Made by a program: the position numbers and the translations under genes. The notes under the pieces are model-generated. The model ran no database searches. It was not told the DNA's origin and worked only from the letters and a program-made list of their open reading frames with translations. From NCBI RefSeq assembly GCF_021728295.1, contig NZ_JAKJXE010000003.1:186001-250000 (forward strand): a stretch of DNA of 64,000 nt. Reading direction: 5' to 3'. The DNA is from Pseudomonas petrae (GTDB taxonomy: Bacteria; Pseudomonadota; Gammaproteobacteria; Pseudomonadales; Pseudomonadaceae). Shown here piece after piece: positions 1 to 9,659 of the stretch. The stretch's first letter is position 1, and the number at the start of each line of letters is the position of its first letter.

Positions 1-810
1 GACGTGCGCGCGGCCGTGACCGAGCAATTTGCTAGTGAAGGCGGCGTTGCCTGTGAATCTCCCGCGAGCATGGCCGCTGCCTGCGACCTGATCATCACTG
101 TCGTGGTCAATGCCGAGCAGACCGAAACCGTATTGTTCGGTGACAACGGCGCAGTCGCCGCCCTGCGCCCTGGCAGCCTGATCATCGGTTGCGCCACGGT
201 CGCACCGACCTTCGCCATCGAACTGGGTCAGCGCCTCACCGAAAAAGGCCTGCTCTACCTCGACGCGCCAATCTCTGGCGGTGCTGCCAAAGCAGCCGCG
301 GGTGAAATGACCATGATGACCTCCGGCCCGGCTGATTCCTACGCCAAGGCCGACGCAATCCTCAACGGCATGGCGGGCAAGGTGTATCGCCTGGGCGACG
401 TTCATGGCCTGGGTTCGAAAGTCAAAATCATCAATCAGCTGCTGGCCGGCGTACACATCGCCGCAAGCGCCGAAGCCATGGCTCTGGGGCTGCGCGAAGG
501 CGTGGATGCCGACGCGCTGTACGAAGTGATCACCAACAGCGCCGGTAACTCCTGGATGTTCGAGAACCGCGTGCCGCACATCCTCAAGGCCGATTACACA
601 CCGCTGTCGGCCGTGGACATCTTCGTCAAAGACCTGGGCCTGGTGCTGGATACCGCCCGCGCCAGCAAATTCCCGCTGCCGTTGTCGTCCACCGCCCACC
701 AGATGTTCATGCAAGCCTCCACCGCAGGCTTTGGCCGCGAGGATGACTCCGCCGTGATCAAGATTTTCCCGGGCATCGAACTGCCGACCGCCAAGCCTGA
801 CAACAACTGA
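1..810 (+). CDS. ltnD: L-threonate dehydrogenase (5' end outside window)
   Basis: NAD-dependent oxidation of L-threonate to 2-oxo-tetronate, the entry step of tetronate catabolism. The product belongs to the 3-hydroxyisobutyrate dehydrogenase family. Visible are the substrate-binding segment DAPISGGAAK, and the catalytic-lysine helix with GSKVKIINQLLAG. The frame is open from base 1 with no start, and the N-terminal Rossmann GxGxxG stretch is missing, so the gene is cut by the window edge (about 25-30 residues lost by comparison with ~300-residue homologues). It is followed after one base by otnK, then otnC, a GntP permease and otnI. That gene set is known for L-threonate and D-erythronate use. 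An HIBDH-type dehydrogenase points to L-threonate (LtnD), because the erythronate enzyme DenD is an SDR. Confidence 0.87.
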   Translation, partial: DVRAAVTEQFASEGGVACESPASMAAACDLIITVVVNAEQTETVLFGDNGAVAALRPGSLIIGCATVAPTFAIELGQRLTEKGLLYLDAPISGGAAKAAAGEMTMMTSGPADSYAKADAILNGMAGKVYRLGDVHGLGSKVKIINQLLAGVHIAASAEAMALGLREGVDADALYEVITNSAGNSWMFENRVPHILKADYTPLSAVDIFVKDLGLVLDTARASKFPLPLSSTAHQMFMQASTAGFGREDDSAVIKIFPGIELPTAKPDNN

Positions 811-811
811 G

Positions 812-2113
812 ATGACGCTGATGAGCACCACGACTCCGCGCCCTCTGCTGGGCTGCATTGCCGATGACTTCACCGGCGCCACCGACCTGGCCAACATGCT
901 GGTGCGGGGCGGCATGCGCACCGTGCAGAGCATTGGCATCCCGAGCGCCGAAAGCCTGGCCGAACTGGATGCCGATGCCATCGTCATCGCGCTGAAATCC
1001 CGTACCACGCCGGCTGCCGAAGCGGTTAAGGAATCCCTCGCGGCGCTGCAGTGGCTGCGTGATCGCGGCTGTGAGCAGATCTTCTTCAAATACTGCTCGA
1101 CGTTCGATTCCACGGCCAAAGGCAACATCGGCCAGGTCAGTGAAGCGCTGCTCAAGGCGCTGAACAGCGACTTCACCCTGGCCTGCCCGGCGTTCCCGGA
1201 GAACGGTCGCACGATTTTCCGCGGCCACTTGTTCGTGCAGGACCAACTGCTCAGCGAATCTGGCATGCAAAACCACCCGCTGACGCCGATGACCGACGCC
1301 AATCTGGTGCGCGTGCTGCAATCACAGACCACGCAGAAAGTCGGCCTGTTGCGTTACGACAGCATCGCCAAAGGCGTCGACGGCGTACGGGCGCGTATCA
1401 ATGAGCTACGTGCGAACGGGATTGTCATGGCGATTGCCGACGCATTGTCGGACGCGGACCTGTACACACTGGGCGAGGCCTGCGCCGACCTGCCGCTGCT
1501 CACTGGTGGCTCGGGTCTGGCGCTGGGGCTGCCGGGTAATTTCCGTAAAGCGGGCAAGTTGCGTGACATCGATGCCGCGAAGCCTGAGCACGTCGACGGC
1601 GGCGAAGTGGTGCTGGCAGGCAGCGCGTCGGTTGCCACCAACGGCCAGGTTGCCGCATGGCTTGAGACCAAACGGCCTGCCCTGCGCATCGATCCGTTGG
1701 CATTGGCTGAAGGCAAACCGGTGGTGGCAGACGCATTGGCCTTTGCCCGCGATGCAGGTCAAACGGTGTTGATCTACGCCACCAGCAGCCCGGAAGAAGT
1801 CAAAGCCGTGCAGCAAAAGCTCGGCGTCGAACGTGCCGGTGCGCTGGTCGAGGACGCGCTGGGGCAGATCGCTCGCGGCCTGCTGGACGCGGGCGTGAAA
1901 CGCTTTGTCGTCGCCGGCGGCGAAACCTCCGGTGCCGTGGTTCAGGCGCTGGGCGTGAGCCTGCTGAAGATCGGCGCGCAGATCGACCCGGGGGTTCCGG
2001 CGACTATCAGCAGCGGCGCAATGCCTCTGGCTCTGGCGCTGAAGTCCGGGAATTTCGGTGGTCGCGACTTCTTCGACAAAGCCCTCAAGCGATTGGCGGG
2101 GGGTGCCCAATGA
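812..2113 (+). CDS. otnK: 3-oxo-tetronate 4-kinase
   Basis: ATP-dependent phosphorylation of 3-oxo-tetronate to 3-oxo-tetronate 4-phosphate. This is a four-carbon acid sugar kinase (DUF1537) with the N-terminal motif GCIADDFTGATDLAN, a central KYCSTFDSTAKGNIG segment, and the C-terminal nucleotide-binding stretch VVAGGETSGAV. The 433-residue length is normal for the family. The ATG at 812 follows the ltnD stop almost directly. A second in-frame ATG at 821 gives MSTTTPRPLLG and is an equally plausible start. The stop overlaps the otnC start (ATGA), indicating translational coupling. Confidence 0.9.
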   Translation: MTLMSTTTPRPLLGCIADDFTGATDLANMLVRGGMRTVQSIGIPSAESLAELDADAIVIALKSRTTPAAEAVKESLAALQWLRDRGCEQIFFKYCSTFDSTAKGNIGQVSEALLKALNSDFTLACPAFPENGRTIFRGHLFVQDQLLSESGMQNHPLTPMTDANLVRVLQSQTTQKVGLLRYDSIAKGVDGVRARINELRANGIVMAIADALSDADLYTLGEACADLPLLTGGSGLALGLPGNFRKAGKLRDIDAAKPEHVDGGEVVLAGSASVATNGQVAAWLETKRPALRIDPLALAEGKPVVADALAFARDAGQTVLIYATSSPEEVKAVQQKLGVERAGALVEDALGQIARGLLDAGVKRFVVAGGETSGAVVQALGVSLLKIGAQIDPGVPATISSGAMPLALALKSGNFGGRDFFDKALKRLAGGAQ

Positions 2114-2772
2114 GCAACGTAACCAGCCGTTCAGTGAGCGCCGAAAACAAGCAGCGTGAGGAAATCTGCACCATCGGCCGTCTGCTGTTCGGACGCGGCT
2201 ACACCGTCGGCAGCGCGGGCAACATCAGCGCGCGCCTCGACGACGGCTGGCTGATCACGCCAACCGACGCGTGCCTGGGGCGTCTCGATCCTGATGCCAT
2301 CGCCAAGGTCAATCTGGCCGGCGAATGGGTCTCGGGCGACAAGCCGTCGAAGACCCTGGCGCTGCATCGTCAGGTCTACGACCGAAATCCCGGCGTCGGC
2401 GGTGTGGTGCACACCCACTCGACGCACCTGGTTGCGCTGACCCTTGCCGGCGTGTGGAAACCGGACGACATCCTCCCGCCGATCACGCCGTATCAAGTGA
2501 TGAAAGTCGGACACATTCCGTTGATTGCCTACGAACGCCCCGGCTCGCCGAACGTCGCCGATCAGGTGGCCAAACTGGCGAACAGCGTGCGCGGCGTAAT
2601 GCTCGAACGACTCGGCCCGGTGATCTGGGAAAGCTCGGTCGCCAAGGCTTCTTATGCGCTGGAAGAGCTGGAGGAGACGGCTCGCCTCTGGCTGATGAGC
2701 AACCCCAAACCTGAACCGCTGGACGCAGCGGCTCTGGAAGAACTGCGCCAGACGTTCGGCGTGAACTGGTAA
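2110..2772 (+). CDS. otnC: 3-oxo-tetronate 4-phosphate decarboxylase, class II aldolase family
   Basis: Predicted to decarboxylate 3-oxo-tetronate 4-phosphate to dihydroxyacetone phosphate. The class II aldolase/adducin fold is recognised from SAGNISARL (residues 35-43) and the metal-binding HTHSTH (101-106). The length (220 aa) fits the family. Two normally conserved positions differ. The acid/base Glu of the KPSKE-type motif is Thr here (KPSKTLALH, about 78-86). The third metal-ligand His of the usual NHG motif is Leu (LERLGPV). It may be a subfamily with altered chemistry. It overlaps otnK by 4 bp. An 84-bp gap with two stem-loops separates it from the transporter gene. Confidence 0.82.
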   Translation: MSNVTSRSVSAENKQREEICTIGRLLFGRGYTVGSAGNISARLDDGWLITPTDACLGRLDPDAIAKVNLAGEWVSGDKPSKTLALHRQVYDRNPGVGGVVHTHSTHLVALTLAGVWKPDDILPPITPYQVMKVGHIPLIAYERPGSPNVADQVAKLANSVRGVMLERLGPVIWESSVAKASYALEELEETARLWLMSNPKPEPLDAAALEELRQTFGVNW

Positions 2773-2790
2773 CCCCAACGGCGTTTAGAT

Positions 2791-2832
2791 CGAAAACCGG
2801 ACTCCCGGTTTTCGGCGGACCGGCCTCGCCGG
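2791..2832 (+). other. two consecutive stem-loops in the otnC-permease gap
   Basis: A perfect 10-bp stem (2791-2800 with 2805-2814, loop ACTC) is followed by a 5-bp stem (2820-2824 with 2828-2832). No U-run follows, so this is not a canonical terminator. It could be an mRNA-stability or processing element that lowers downstream permease expression, or a minor intergenic repeat. Confidence 0.5.
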
Positions 2833-2856
2833 AAAACAATAACAACGGGACACAAC

Positions 2857-4314
2857 ATGACTCCTCTATTGCTCATGATCATCGCCGGAGCCGGCATTGC
2901 GCTGTTGCTGCTTCTGGTCCTGAAATACAAATTCCAACCGTTCGTGGCGCTGATGCTGGTCAGCATTATCGTGGCGCTGGTGGCCGGGGTTAAACCGGGC
3001 GATCTGGTGGCAACCATCGAAGGCGGCATGGGCAAAACCCTCGGCCACATCGCGATCATCATTGCCCTTGGCGCCATGATCGGCCGCATCATCGAACTGT
3101 CCGGCGGCGCCGAAGCGCTGGCGAAAACCCTAATAAACCGCTTCGGCAACCGGCGCACGCCGCTGGCCCTGACCGTCGCGGGTTTCATGGTCGGTATTCC
3201 GGTGTTCTTCGAAGTGGGCGTGATCATCCTCATACCGCTGGCCTACGGCGTCGCCCGGGCTGCTCGCAAGCCGTTGCTGGTTTATGCGCTGCCGATGTGC
3301 GCTGCGTTGCTGTCGGTGCACGCCTTCCTGCCGCCACATCCGGGCGCCGTCGCAGCGGCCGGTCAGCTGGGTGCAGACCTGGGTCGCGTGTTGATGTTCG
3401 GGCTGCCGATGGTGGGTATTTTGTGCCTGATCGGTTACCTGATTGCCGGGCGGATGACCCGCAAGGTCTACCCGATGACCGACGATATCCGCAGCGAAGT
3501 GTATGGCTCCCACGTCACCAACGAAGACTTGGTGGCATGGGCCAACAACGATTACTCGCGGGTGTCTGAAGCGACCCACACCAAGGAACTAGGCCTGGAA
3601 GAAAACGCCAGCAGCCTGGCGGCACGTCTGCCGAAGGCTCCGGCGCCGGGCGCAGGGATCATCATCGCGCTGATTCTGCTGCCGATCATTCTGATCCTGC
3701 TGGGCACGCTGGCGACCACGATGTTGCCGGCCGACTCAATGCTGCGCAGCGTGCTGACCGTTCTCGGTGCGCCGCTGGTGGCCCTGCTGATCGACACGCT
3801 GCTGTGCGCGTGGCTGCTGGGTTCGCGCCGTGGCTGGAGTCGCAGTCAGGTGTCCGATGTCGTGGGCTCGGCACTGCCCGGCGTGGCGATGGTGATTTTG
3901 ATTGCAGGCGCCGGCGGCGTGTTCGGCAAAGTGCTGGTCGATACCGGTATTGGCGCGGTGGTCTCCGAAGCGCTGCGCAACACCGGGCTGCCGGTTCTCG
4001 CACTGGGCTTTCTGCTGACGCTGCTGTTGCGCGCCGTGCAGGGCTCGACCACAGTGGCGCTGGTGACCACGGCTGGCATTCTCAGCCCGCTGATCGCGAC
4101 GCTGAACCTGAGTGCCAACCACATGGCCCTGCTCTGTCTGGCCATGGGCGGTGGCGGTCTGGCCATGTCCCACATCAACGACGCCGGTTACTGGATGTTC
4201 ACCAAACTCGCTGGCCTGAACGTGGCTGACGGTCTGCGCACCTGGACCTTTCTGGTGACCATTCTGGGCACCCTCGGTTTCTTGATGACGCTGCTGCTCT
4301 GGCCTTTCGTCTAA
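2857..4314 (+). CDS. GntP-family permease (probable tetronate/aldonate uptake)
   Basis: Inner-membrane proton-coupled carboxylate transporter of the gluconate permease (GntP) family, 485 aa. About twelve to fourteen hydrophobic segments run through the whole protein. Family signatures include the early [20 protein letters not shown], a conserved HAFLPPHPG loop after the fifth helix, and [13 protein letters not shown] near the C-terminus. Being inside the tetronate operon, it is inferred to import L-threonate or D-erythronate rather than gluconate. Substrate specificity cannot be read from the sequence. Confidence 0.88.
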   Translation: MTPLLLMIIAGAGIALLLLLVLKYKFQPFVALMLVSIIVALVAGVKPGDLVATIEGGMGKTLGHIAIIIALGAMIGRIIELSGGAEALAKTLINRFGNRRTPLALTVAGFMVGIPVFFEVGVIILIPLAYGVARAARKPLLVYALPMCAALLSVHAFLPPHPGAVAAAGQLGADLGRVLMFGLPMVGILCLIGYLIAGRMTRKVYPMTDDIRSEVYGSHVTNEDLVAWANNDYSRVSEATHTKELGLEENASSLAARLPKAPAPGAGIIIALILLPIILILLGTLATTMLPADSMLRSVLTVLGAPLVALLIDTLLCAWLLGSRRGWSRSQVSDVVGSALPGVAMVILIAGAGGVFGKVLVDTGIGAVVSEALRNTGLPVLALGFLLTLLLRAVQGSTTVALVTTAGILSPLIATLNLSANHMALLCLAMGGGGLAMSHINDAGYWMFTKLAGLNVADGLRTWTFLVTILGTLGFLMTLLLWPFV

Positions 4315-4336
4315 CGGCTTCAACCAGGAGATAACC

Positions 4337-5128
4337 ATGCCTCGCTTCGCTGCCAACCTCAGCATGATGTATCCGCAACACGACTTTCTGGCGCGTTTCT
4401 CGGCGGCGGCGAGTGACGGTTTCAAGGGCGTGGAGTACCTGTTTCCGTATGACTTCAAGGCCGAGGAAATCAAGCTGCGTCTGGACGACTTCGGCCTGAC
4501 CCAGGCGCTGTTCAACGCTCCGCCCGGCGACTTCACCAAGGGCGAGCGCGGCATTGCTTCGCTGCCTGGCCGGGAGAGTGAATTTCGCGACGGCTTCCAG
4601 AAGGCGCTGGACTACGCGGCAGTGCTGGGCAACGACCGCATTCACGTCATGGCCGGTTTGCTGCCCAGTGAAGACCTGCGCCAGAAGCATCACGCGGTGT
4701 ACCTGGAAAACCTGAGCTTCGCCGCGCAGCAAGCGGCCAAGGTCGGGCTGACGGTATTGGTCGAGCCGATCAACACCCGCGACATTCCGGGGTTCTTCCT
4801 AAACCGTCAGGACCAAGGCCAGGCTGTGCTTAAAGAAGTCGGCGCCGACAATCTACTCGTGCAGTTCGACTGCTATCACTGTCAGATCGTCGAGGGCGAC
4901 GTCACCAGCAAACTGCGCCGCGACTTCGCCGGCATCGGTCACATCCAGATCGCTGGCGTGCCGGACCGCCATGAGCCGAGCGTGGGGGAAGTGAATTACC
5001 CGTGGCTGTTCGAAGAAATCGACCGCCTGGGCTACACCGGCTGGGTCGGCTGCGAGTATCGGCCGAAGGGCGATACCAGCGAAGGGTTGCAGTGGCTGCG
5101 AGACTGGCAGGCGCGTCATCCCGCGTAA
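4337..5128 (+). CDS. otnI: 2-oxo-tetronate isomerase (hydroxypyruvate isomerase family)
   Basis: Interconverts 2-oxo- and 3-oxo-tetronate, linking LtnD to OtnK. The product is a TIM-barrel protein of the xylose-isomerase-like/AP endonuclease 2 family, 263 aa, as usual for Hyi/OtnI. Visible marks are the N-terminal FAANLSMMY, the metal-binding Glu in [14 protein letters not shown], and the C-terminal GWVGCEYRP. The start is preceded by a good AGGAG at 4327-4331. It is the last gene of the operon, and a REP pair follows at 5176. The name rests on the operon context as well as on the family. Confidence 0.87.
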   Translation: MPRFAANLSMMYPQHDFLARFSAAASDGFKGVEYLFPYDFKAEEIKLRLDDFGLTQALFNAPPGDFTKGERGIASLPGRESEFRDGFQKALDYAAVLGNDRIHVMAGLLPSEDLRQKHHAVYLENLSFAAQQAAKVGLTVLVEPINTRDIPGFFLNRQDQGQAVLKEVGADNLLVQFDCYHCQIVEGDVTSKLRRDFAGIGHIQIAGVPDRHEPSVGEVNYPWLFEEIDRLGYTGWVGCEYRPKGDTSEGLQWLRDWQARHPA

Positions 5129-5175
5129 CGTGTTGCAGGGCCTGATCCCCTGGGGGCGGGCATACGCAGATCATT

Positions 5176-5262
5176 GTAGGAGCGCGCTTGCCCGCGATTA
5201 CAGAGTGTCAGTCGCCAGTGATGTCACTGACCCATCGCATTCGCGGGCAAGCGCGCTCCTAC
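5176..5262. repeat. REP pair (BIME), GTAGGAGCGCGCTTGCCCGCGA type
   Basis: Two inverted copies of the main Pseudomonas REP (5176-5197 direct, 5241-5262 inverted) around a 43-bp loop. It lies between the convergent otnI and thioesterase genes and could act as a shared 3'-end structure. Confidence 0.93.
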
Positions 5263-5279
5263 AGACATGCTTTGCCATA

Positions 5280-5684
5280 TCACTCGTTGATCACGTCTTC
5301 CTTGAACTGATCCTTCACGTAGGTGATTTCGGTCTTGCCGTGTGGCGCCGGCAGGCCGTCTTCGCCCAGGTTCACGAAGACCATTTTCTCGACCGTGAGA
5401 ATGCTCTTGCGGGTGATCTTGTTGCGGACCTGGCACGTCAGCGTGATGGAAGTGCGGCCGAACTCGGTGGCCGTGATGCCCAGCTCGATGATGTCGCCCT
5501 GACGCGAGGCGCTGACGAAGTTGATCTCGGAAATGTACTTGGTCACGACGCGCTGATTGCCCAACTGAACAATGGCGTAGATGGCCGCCTCTTCGTCGAT
5601 CCAGCGCAGCAGGCTGCCGCCGAACAACGTGCCGTTGGGGTTGAGGTCTTCGGGTTTTACCCATTTGCGTGTGTGGAAGTTCAT
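5280..5684 (-). CDS. acyl-CoA thioesterase, hotdog fold
   Basis: Hydrolyses acyl-CoA to free acid and CoA. This cytosolic single-hotdog protein of 134 aa belongs to the YciA/ACOT type. The core motif NPNGTLFGGSLLRWIDEEAA places the catalytic Asp on the long helix. The start at 5684 (MNFHTRKW) was chosen because homologues begin there and GGAG lies just upstream. A longer frame reaching 5741 would add a Pro-rich non-conserved leader. The acyl preference cannot be told from sequence. Confidence 0.85.
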   Translation of the reverse strand: MNFHTRKWVKPEDLNPNGTLFGGSLLRWIDEEAAIYAIVQLGNQRVVTKYISEINFVSASRQGDIIELGITATEFGRTSITLTCQVRNKITRKSILTVEKMVFVNLGEDGLPAPHGKTEITYVKDQFKEDVINE

Positions 5685-5827
5685 GGGGGCTCCGGGGCGT
5701 TTGGGAGACGGTGGTGGATGTGCCCCAGCTTCAAGCTTCAAGCCTGAAGCTGCAAGTTAAAAGCAGGTCCGCTGTTGTTTACCGCTTGCCGCTTGCGGCT
5801 TGCCACTTGCAGCTCAAAGAAAGATAA

Positions 5828-7420
<1,593 letters not shown>

Positions 7421-7444
7421 TGGTTTAGCCCGCAGCGCCTCCCT

Positions 7445-7531
7445 GTAGGAGCGCGCTTGCCCGCGAATACGGTGTGTCAGTCGCAACATTTTCGGCTGAC
7501 ACACTGCATTCGCGGGCAAGCGCGCTCCTAC
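7445..7531. repeat. REP pair between ahcY and metF
   Basis: Inverted main-type REP copies at 7445-7466 and 7510-7531. The loop itself contains an inverted TGTGTCAG/CTGACACA. The pair occupies most of the 152-bp gap and may limit read-through from ahcY into metF. Confidence 0.93.
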
Positions 7532-7572
7532 AAGGGACGGCGTGCGTTGTCTGCGCTTCCAAGGATTTCTCC

Positions 7573-8418
7573 ATGTCCCAAGACCGTAGCTACAGTTTCG
7601 AATTCTTCCCGACGAAGACCGACGCTGGTCATGAAAAACTGCTTGCCACGGCGCGCACGCTGGCCAGCTACAACCCCAGTTTCTTCTCCTGCACTTACGG
7701 TGCCGGGGGTTCCACCCGCGACCGCACGATCAACACCGTGCTGCAGCTGGAAAAAGAAGTGCACGTCCCGGCCGCACCGCACCTGTCGTGTGTCGGTGAC
7801 AGCAAGGCCGACCTGCGCAGCTTGCTGACGCAGTACCGGCAAGCCGGCATCAAACGCATCGTTGCCCTGCGCGGTGACCTGCCCTCCGGCATGGGCATGG
7901 CAAGCGGGGAGCTGCGTTACGCCAATGACCTGGTGAGCTTCATTCGCGAGGAAACCGGCGATCATTTCCACATCGAAGTCGCGGCCTACCCCGAGATGCA
8001 CCCGCAGGCGCGCAACTTCGAAGACGATCTGAAGAACTTCGTGCGCAAGGCCAACGCCGGCGCCAACAGCGCGATCACCCAGTACTTCTTCAACGCCGAC
8101 AGCTACTTCCACTTCGTCGAGCGCGTGCAGAAGCTGGGCGTTGATATTCCGATCGTGCCGGGCATCATGCCGATCACCAACTACAGCAAACTGGCGCGCT
8201 TTTCGGACGCGTGCGGTGCGGAGATCCCGCGCTGGGTTCGCAAGCAGCTGGAAGCGTACGGCGACGACACGGCAAGCATTCAGGCGTTCGGCGAGCAGGT
8301 CATCACCGACATGTGCGAACGACTGCTGCACGGCGGCGCTCCCGGTCTGCATTTCTACACCCTGAATCAGGCCGAACCGAGCCTGGCGGTCTGGAATAAT
8401 CTGAAGCTTTCTGCGTGA
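7573..8418 (+). CDS. metF: 5,10-methylenetetrahydrofolate reductase
   Basis: FAD-dependent reduction of methylene-THF to methyl-THF, the methyl donor for methionine synthase. The product is 281 aa, normal for bacterial MetF. Motifs: FEFFPTKT at the N-terminus (catalytic Glu region), CTYGAGGSTRDRT, IVALRGDLP, and the C-terminal PGIMPITNYSKLARFSDACG. The start at 7573 has AAGGA seven to eight bases upstream. Neighbouring ahcY acts in the same methyl cycle, an arrangement I recall from other pseudomonads. Confidence 0.96.
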   Translation: MSQDRSYSFEFFPTKTDAGHEKLLATARTLASYNPSFFSCTYGAGGSTRDRTINTVLQLEKEVHVPAAPHLSCVGDSKADLRSLLTQYRQAGIKRIVALRGDLPSGMGMASGELRYANDLVSFIREETGDHFHIEVAAYPEMHPQARNFEDDLKNFVRKANAGANSAITQYFFNADSYFHFVERVQKLGVDIPIVPGIMPITNYSKLARFSDACGAEIPRWVRKQLEAYGDDTASIQAFGEQVITDMCERLLHGGAPGLHFYTLNQAEPSLAVWNNLKLSA

Positions 8419-8572
8419 TAACGGTTTCAACTCAAACGGATTGAACCGCGGCAGCTTCATCGGCAGGCTTCGTCACCCCGAGGCCTGCCGGCCCCGTCTT
8501 TGAGCCCTGCTTTCTGTTTTTGTTGAGAATCATTGCTTCTATTTAGTTAGCTCGCGTCGTAATCTCGCGCGC

Positions 8573-9382
8573 ATGCCGTACATCCTCCCCCTATCCTTTG
8601 CTGCCGTCCTCGCCTGCCTGAGCTTCAACGCGCTGGGCGAGAAACTGCGGATCGTCACCGAACCCTGGTCACCCTACGTGATCGTGGAGGACAACCACCC
8701 CTCTGGCCTGGATTACGACGCCACGGCGATTGTGTTCGAGCGCCTGGGCATCGACGTCGAGTGGCAGTTTCTCCCCTGGAAGCGCTGCCTGATGATGCTC
8801 AGTGAAGGCGAGGCGGACGGCATTCTCGATATAAACAAGGACGAGGCGCGCGCCGATCTGTTGTATCCGGACGAACCGTTGTCGAGCATCGACTGGGTGC
8901 TGTTTCAGGCCAATGCCAGGCCGCATGCTTTCAATGGCGTGGAAGACCTGCACGGGCTGACCGTCGGCGTCTCTCCCGGCTATCGATACAGCCCGGCGTT
9001 CGACAGCTCAACGGCGTTCATCCGTGAGCCTGCGCCAAGCCATGAAGCGAACTTCGGCAAACTGATTCGCGGCCGCATCGATTTGATGGTGACCGATCGC
9101 CTGCTGGGCCGGCAGATGATCGAGCGGATGAAGCTGGAAGGCCAGGTCAGTCAGTTGCCGACCGTGCTCAATCATCGGGGGCAGTACCTGGCGCTGCGCC
9201 GCAATGCCGGCATGGACTTGCTGGCCCAGCGGTTCAGCGCAGAATTGAAGCGTTTCAAGCGCGAACCCGCGTACGCGAAACTGATGGAGCGGTACACCGG
9301 CGAAATGCCGACGACGATCCCTGCAGAATCGGGCAATGGTGTCGATAAAACCGTTGAGCAGCAGGAAAGCAGCGCGTTGTGA
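8573..9382 (+). CDS. periplasmic substrate-binding protein, family 3 (orphan)
   Basis: The 269-aa product has a Sec signal peptide (hydrophobic stretch, cleavage near LGEK at ~22-24) and a bacterial extracellular solute-binding family 3 fold. It opens with LRIVTEPWSPYV, then GLDYDATAIVFERLGI, and carries the typical LTVGVSPGYRYS hinge strand. No permease or ATPase gene is adjacent, so it is either an orphan binding protein using another transporter or a sensory/accessory protein. The C-terminal ~25 residues are polar and non-conserved in appearance. Ligand unknown. Confidence 0.78.
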   Translation: MPYILPLSFAAVLACLSFNALGEKLRIVTEPWSPYVIVEDNHPSGLDYDATAIVFERLGIDVEWQFLPWKRCLMMLSEGEADGILDINKDEARADLLYPDEPLSSIDWVLFQANARPHAFNGVEDLHGLTVGVSPGYRYSPAFDSSTAFIREPAPSHEANFGKLIRGRIDLMVTDRLLGRQMIERMKLEGQVSQLPTVLNHRGQYLALRRNAGMDLLAQRFSAELKRFKREPAYAKLMERYTGEMPTTIPAESGNGVDKTVEQQESSAL

Positions 9383-9659
9383 TTGCTCTGTTATACTCCG
9401 GCGTCCCCGCCAGGCTTGCGCCCGGGTGCACGGTCTCACAGAAGACTTCTCGAACACGTCAGCAGCGCACTTTTTGCGCCCCTGCCCCGAGTTGAACTTA
9501 CAGACCTCCACAGGACCGGACGCCATTGCACAGTCCAGGGATTGTGCGATGACCGCAGCAGGGTCGAGCGCATTCACGTTACGTGCAGAACCTTAGTCTG
9601 CGCCTGGAAGATCATCCCTATTTGGGCCTCTATGGCCCCAACTCAAGACAGGATTACTC
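9383..9659 (+). other. 277-bp leader region upstream of rhlE
   Basis: No gene is convincing here. TATACT at 9392-9397 resembles a sigma-70 -10 box, but no good -35 is seen at the right distance. If this is the promoter, rhlE mRNA would have a 5' leader of about 255 nt, a length common for cold- or RNA-regulated helicase genes. This is inference only. Confidence 0.35.

Noticed and set aside
8521..8545. Fur box before the solitary binding-protein gene
   Set aside because: Only a half-site (GAGAATCATT) resembles the consensus; the left arm does not match.
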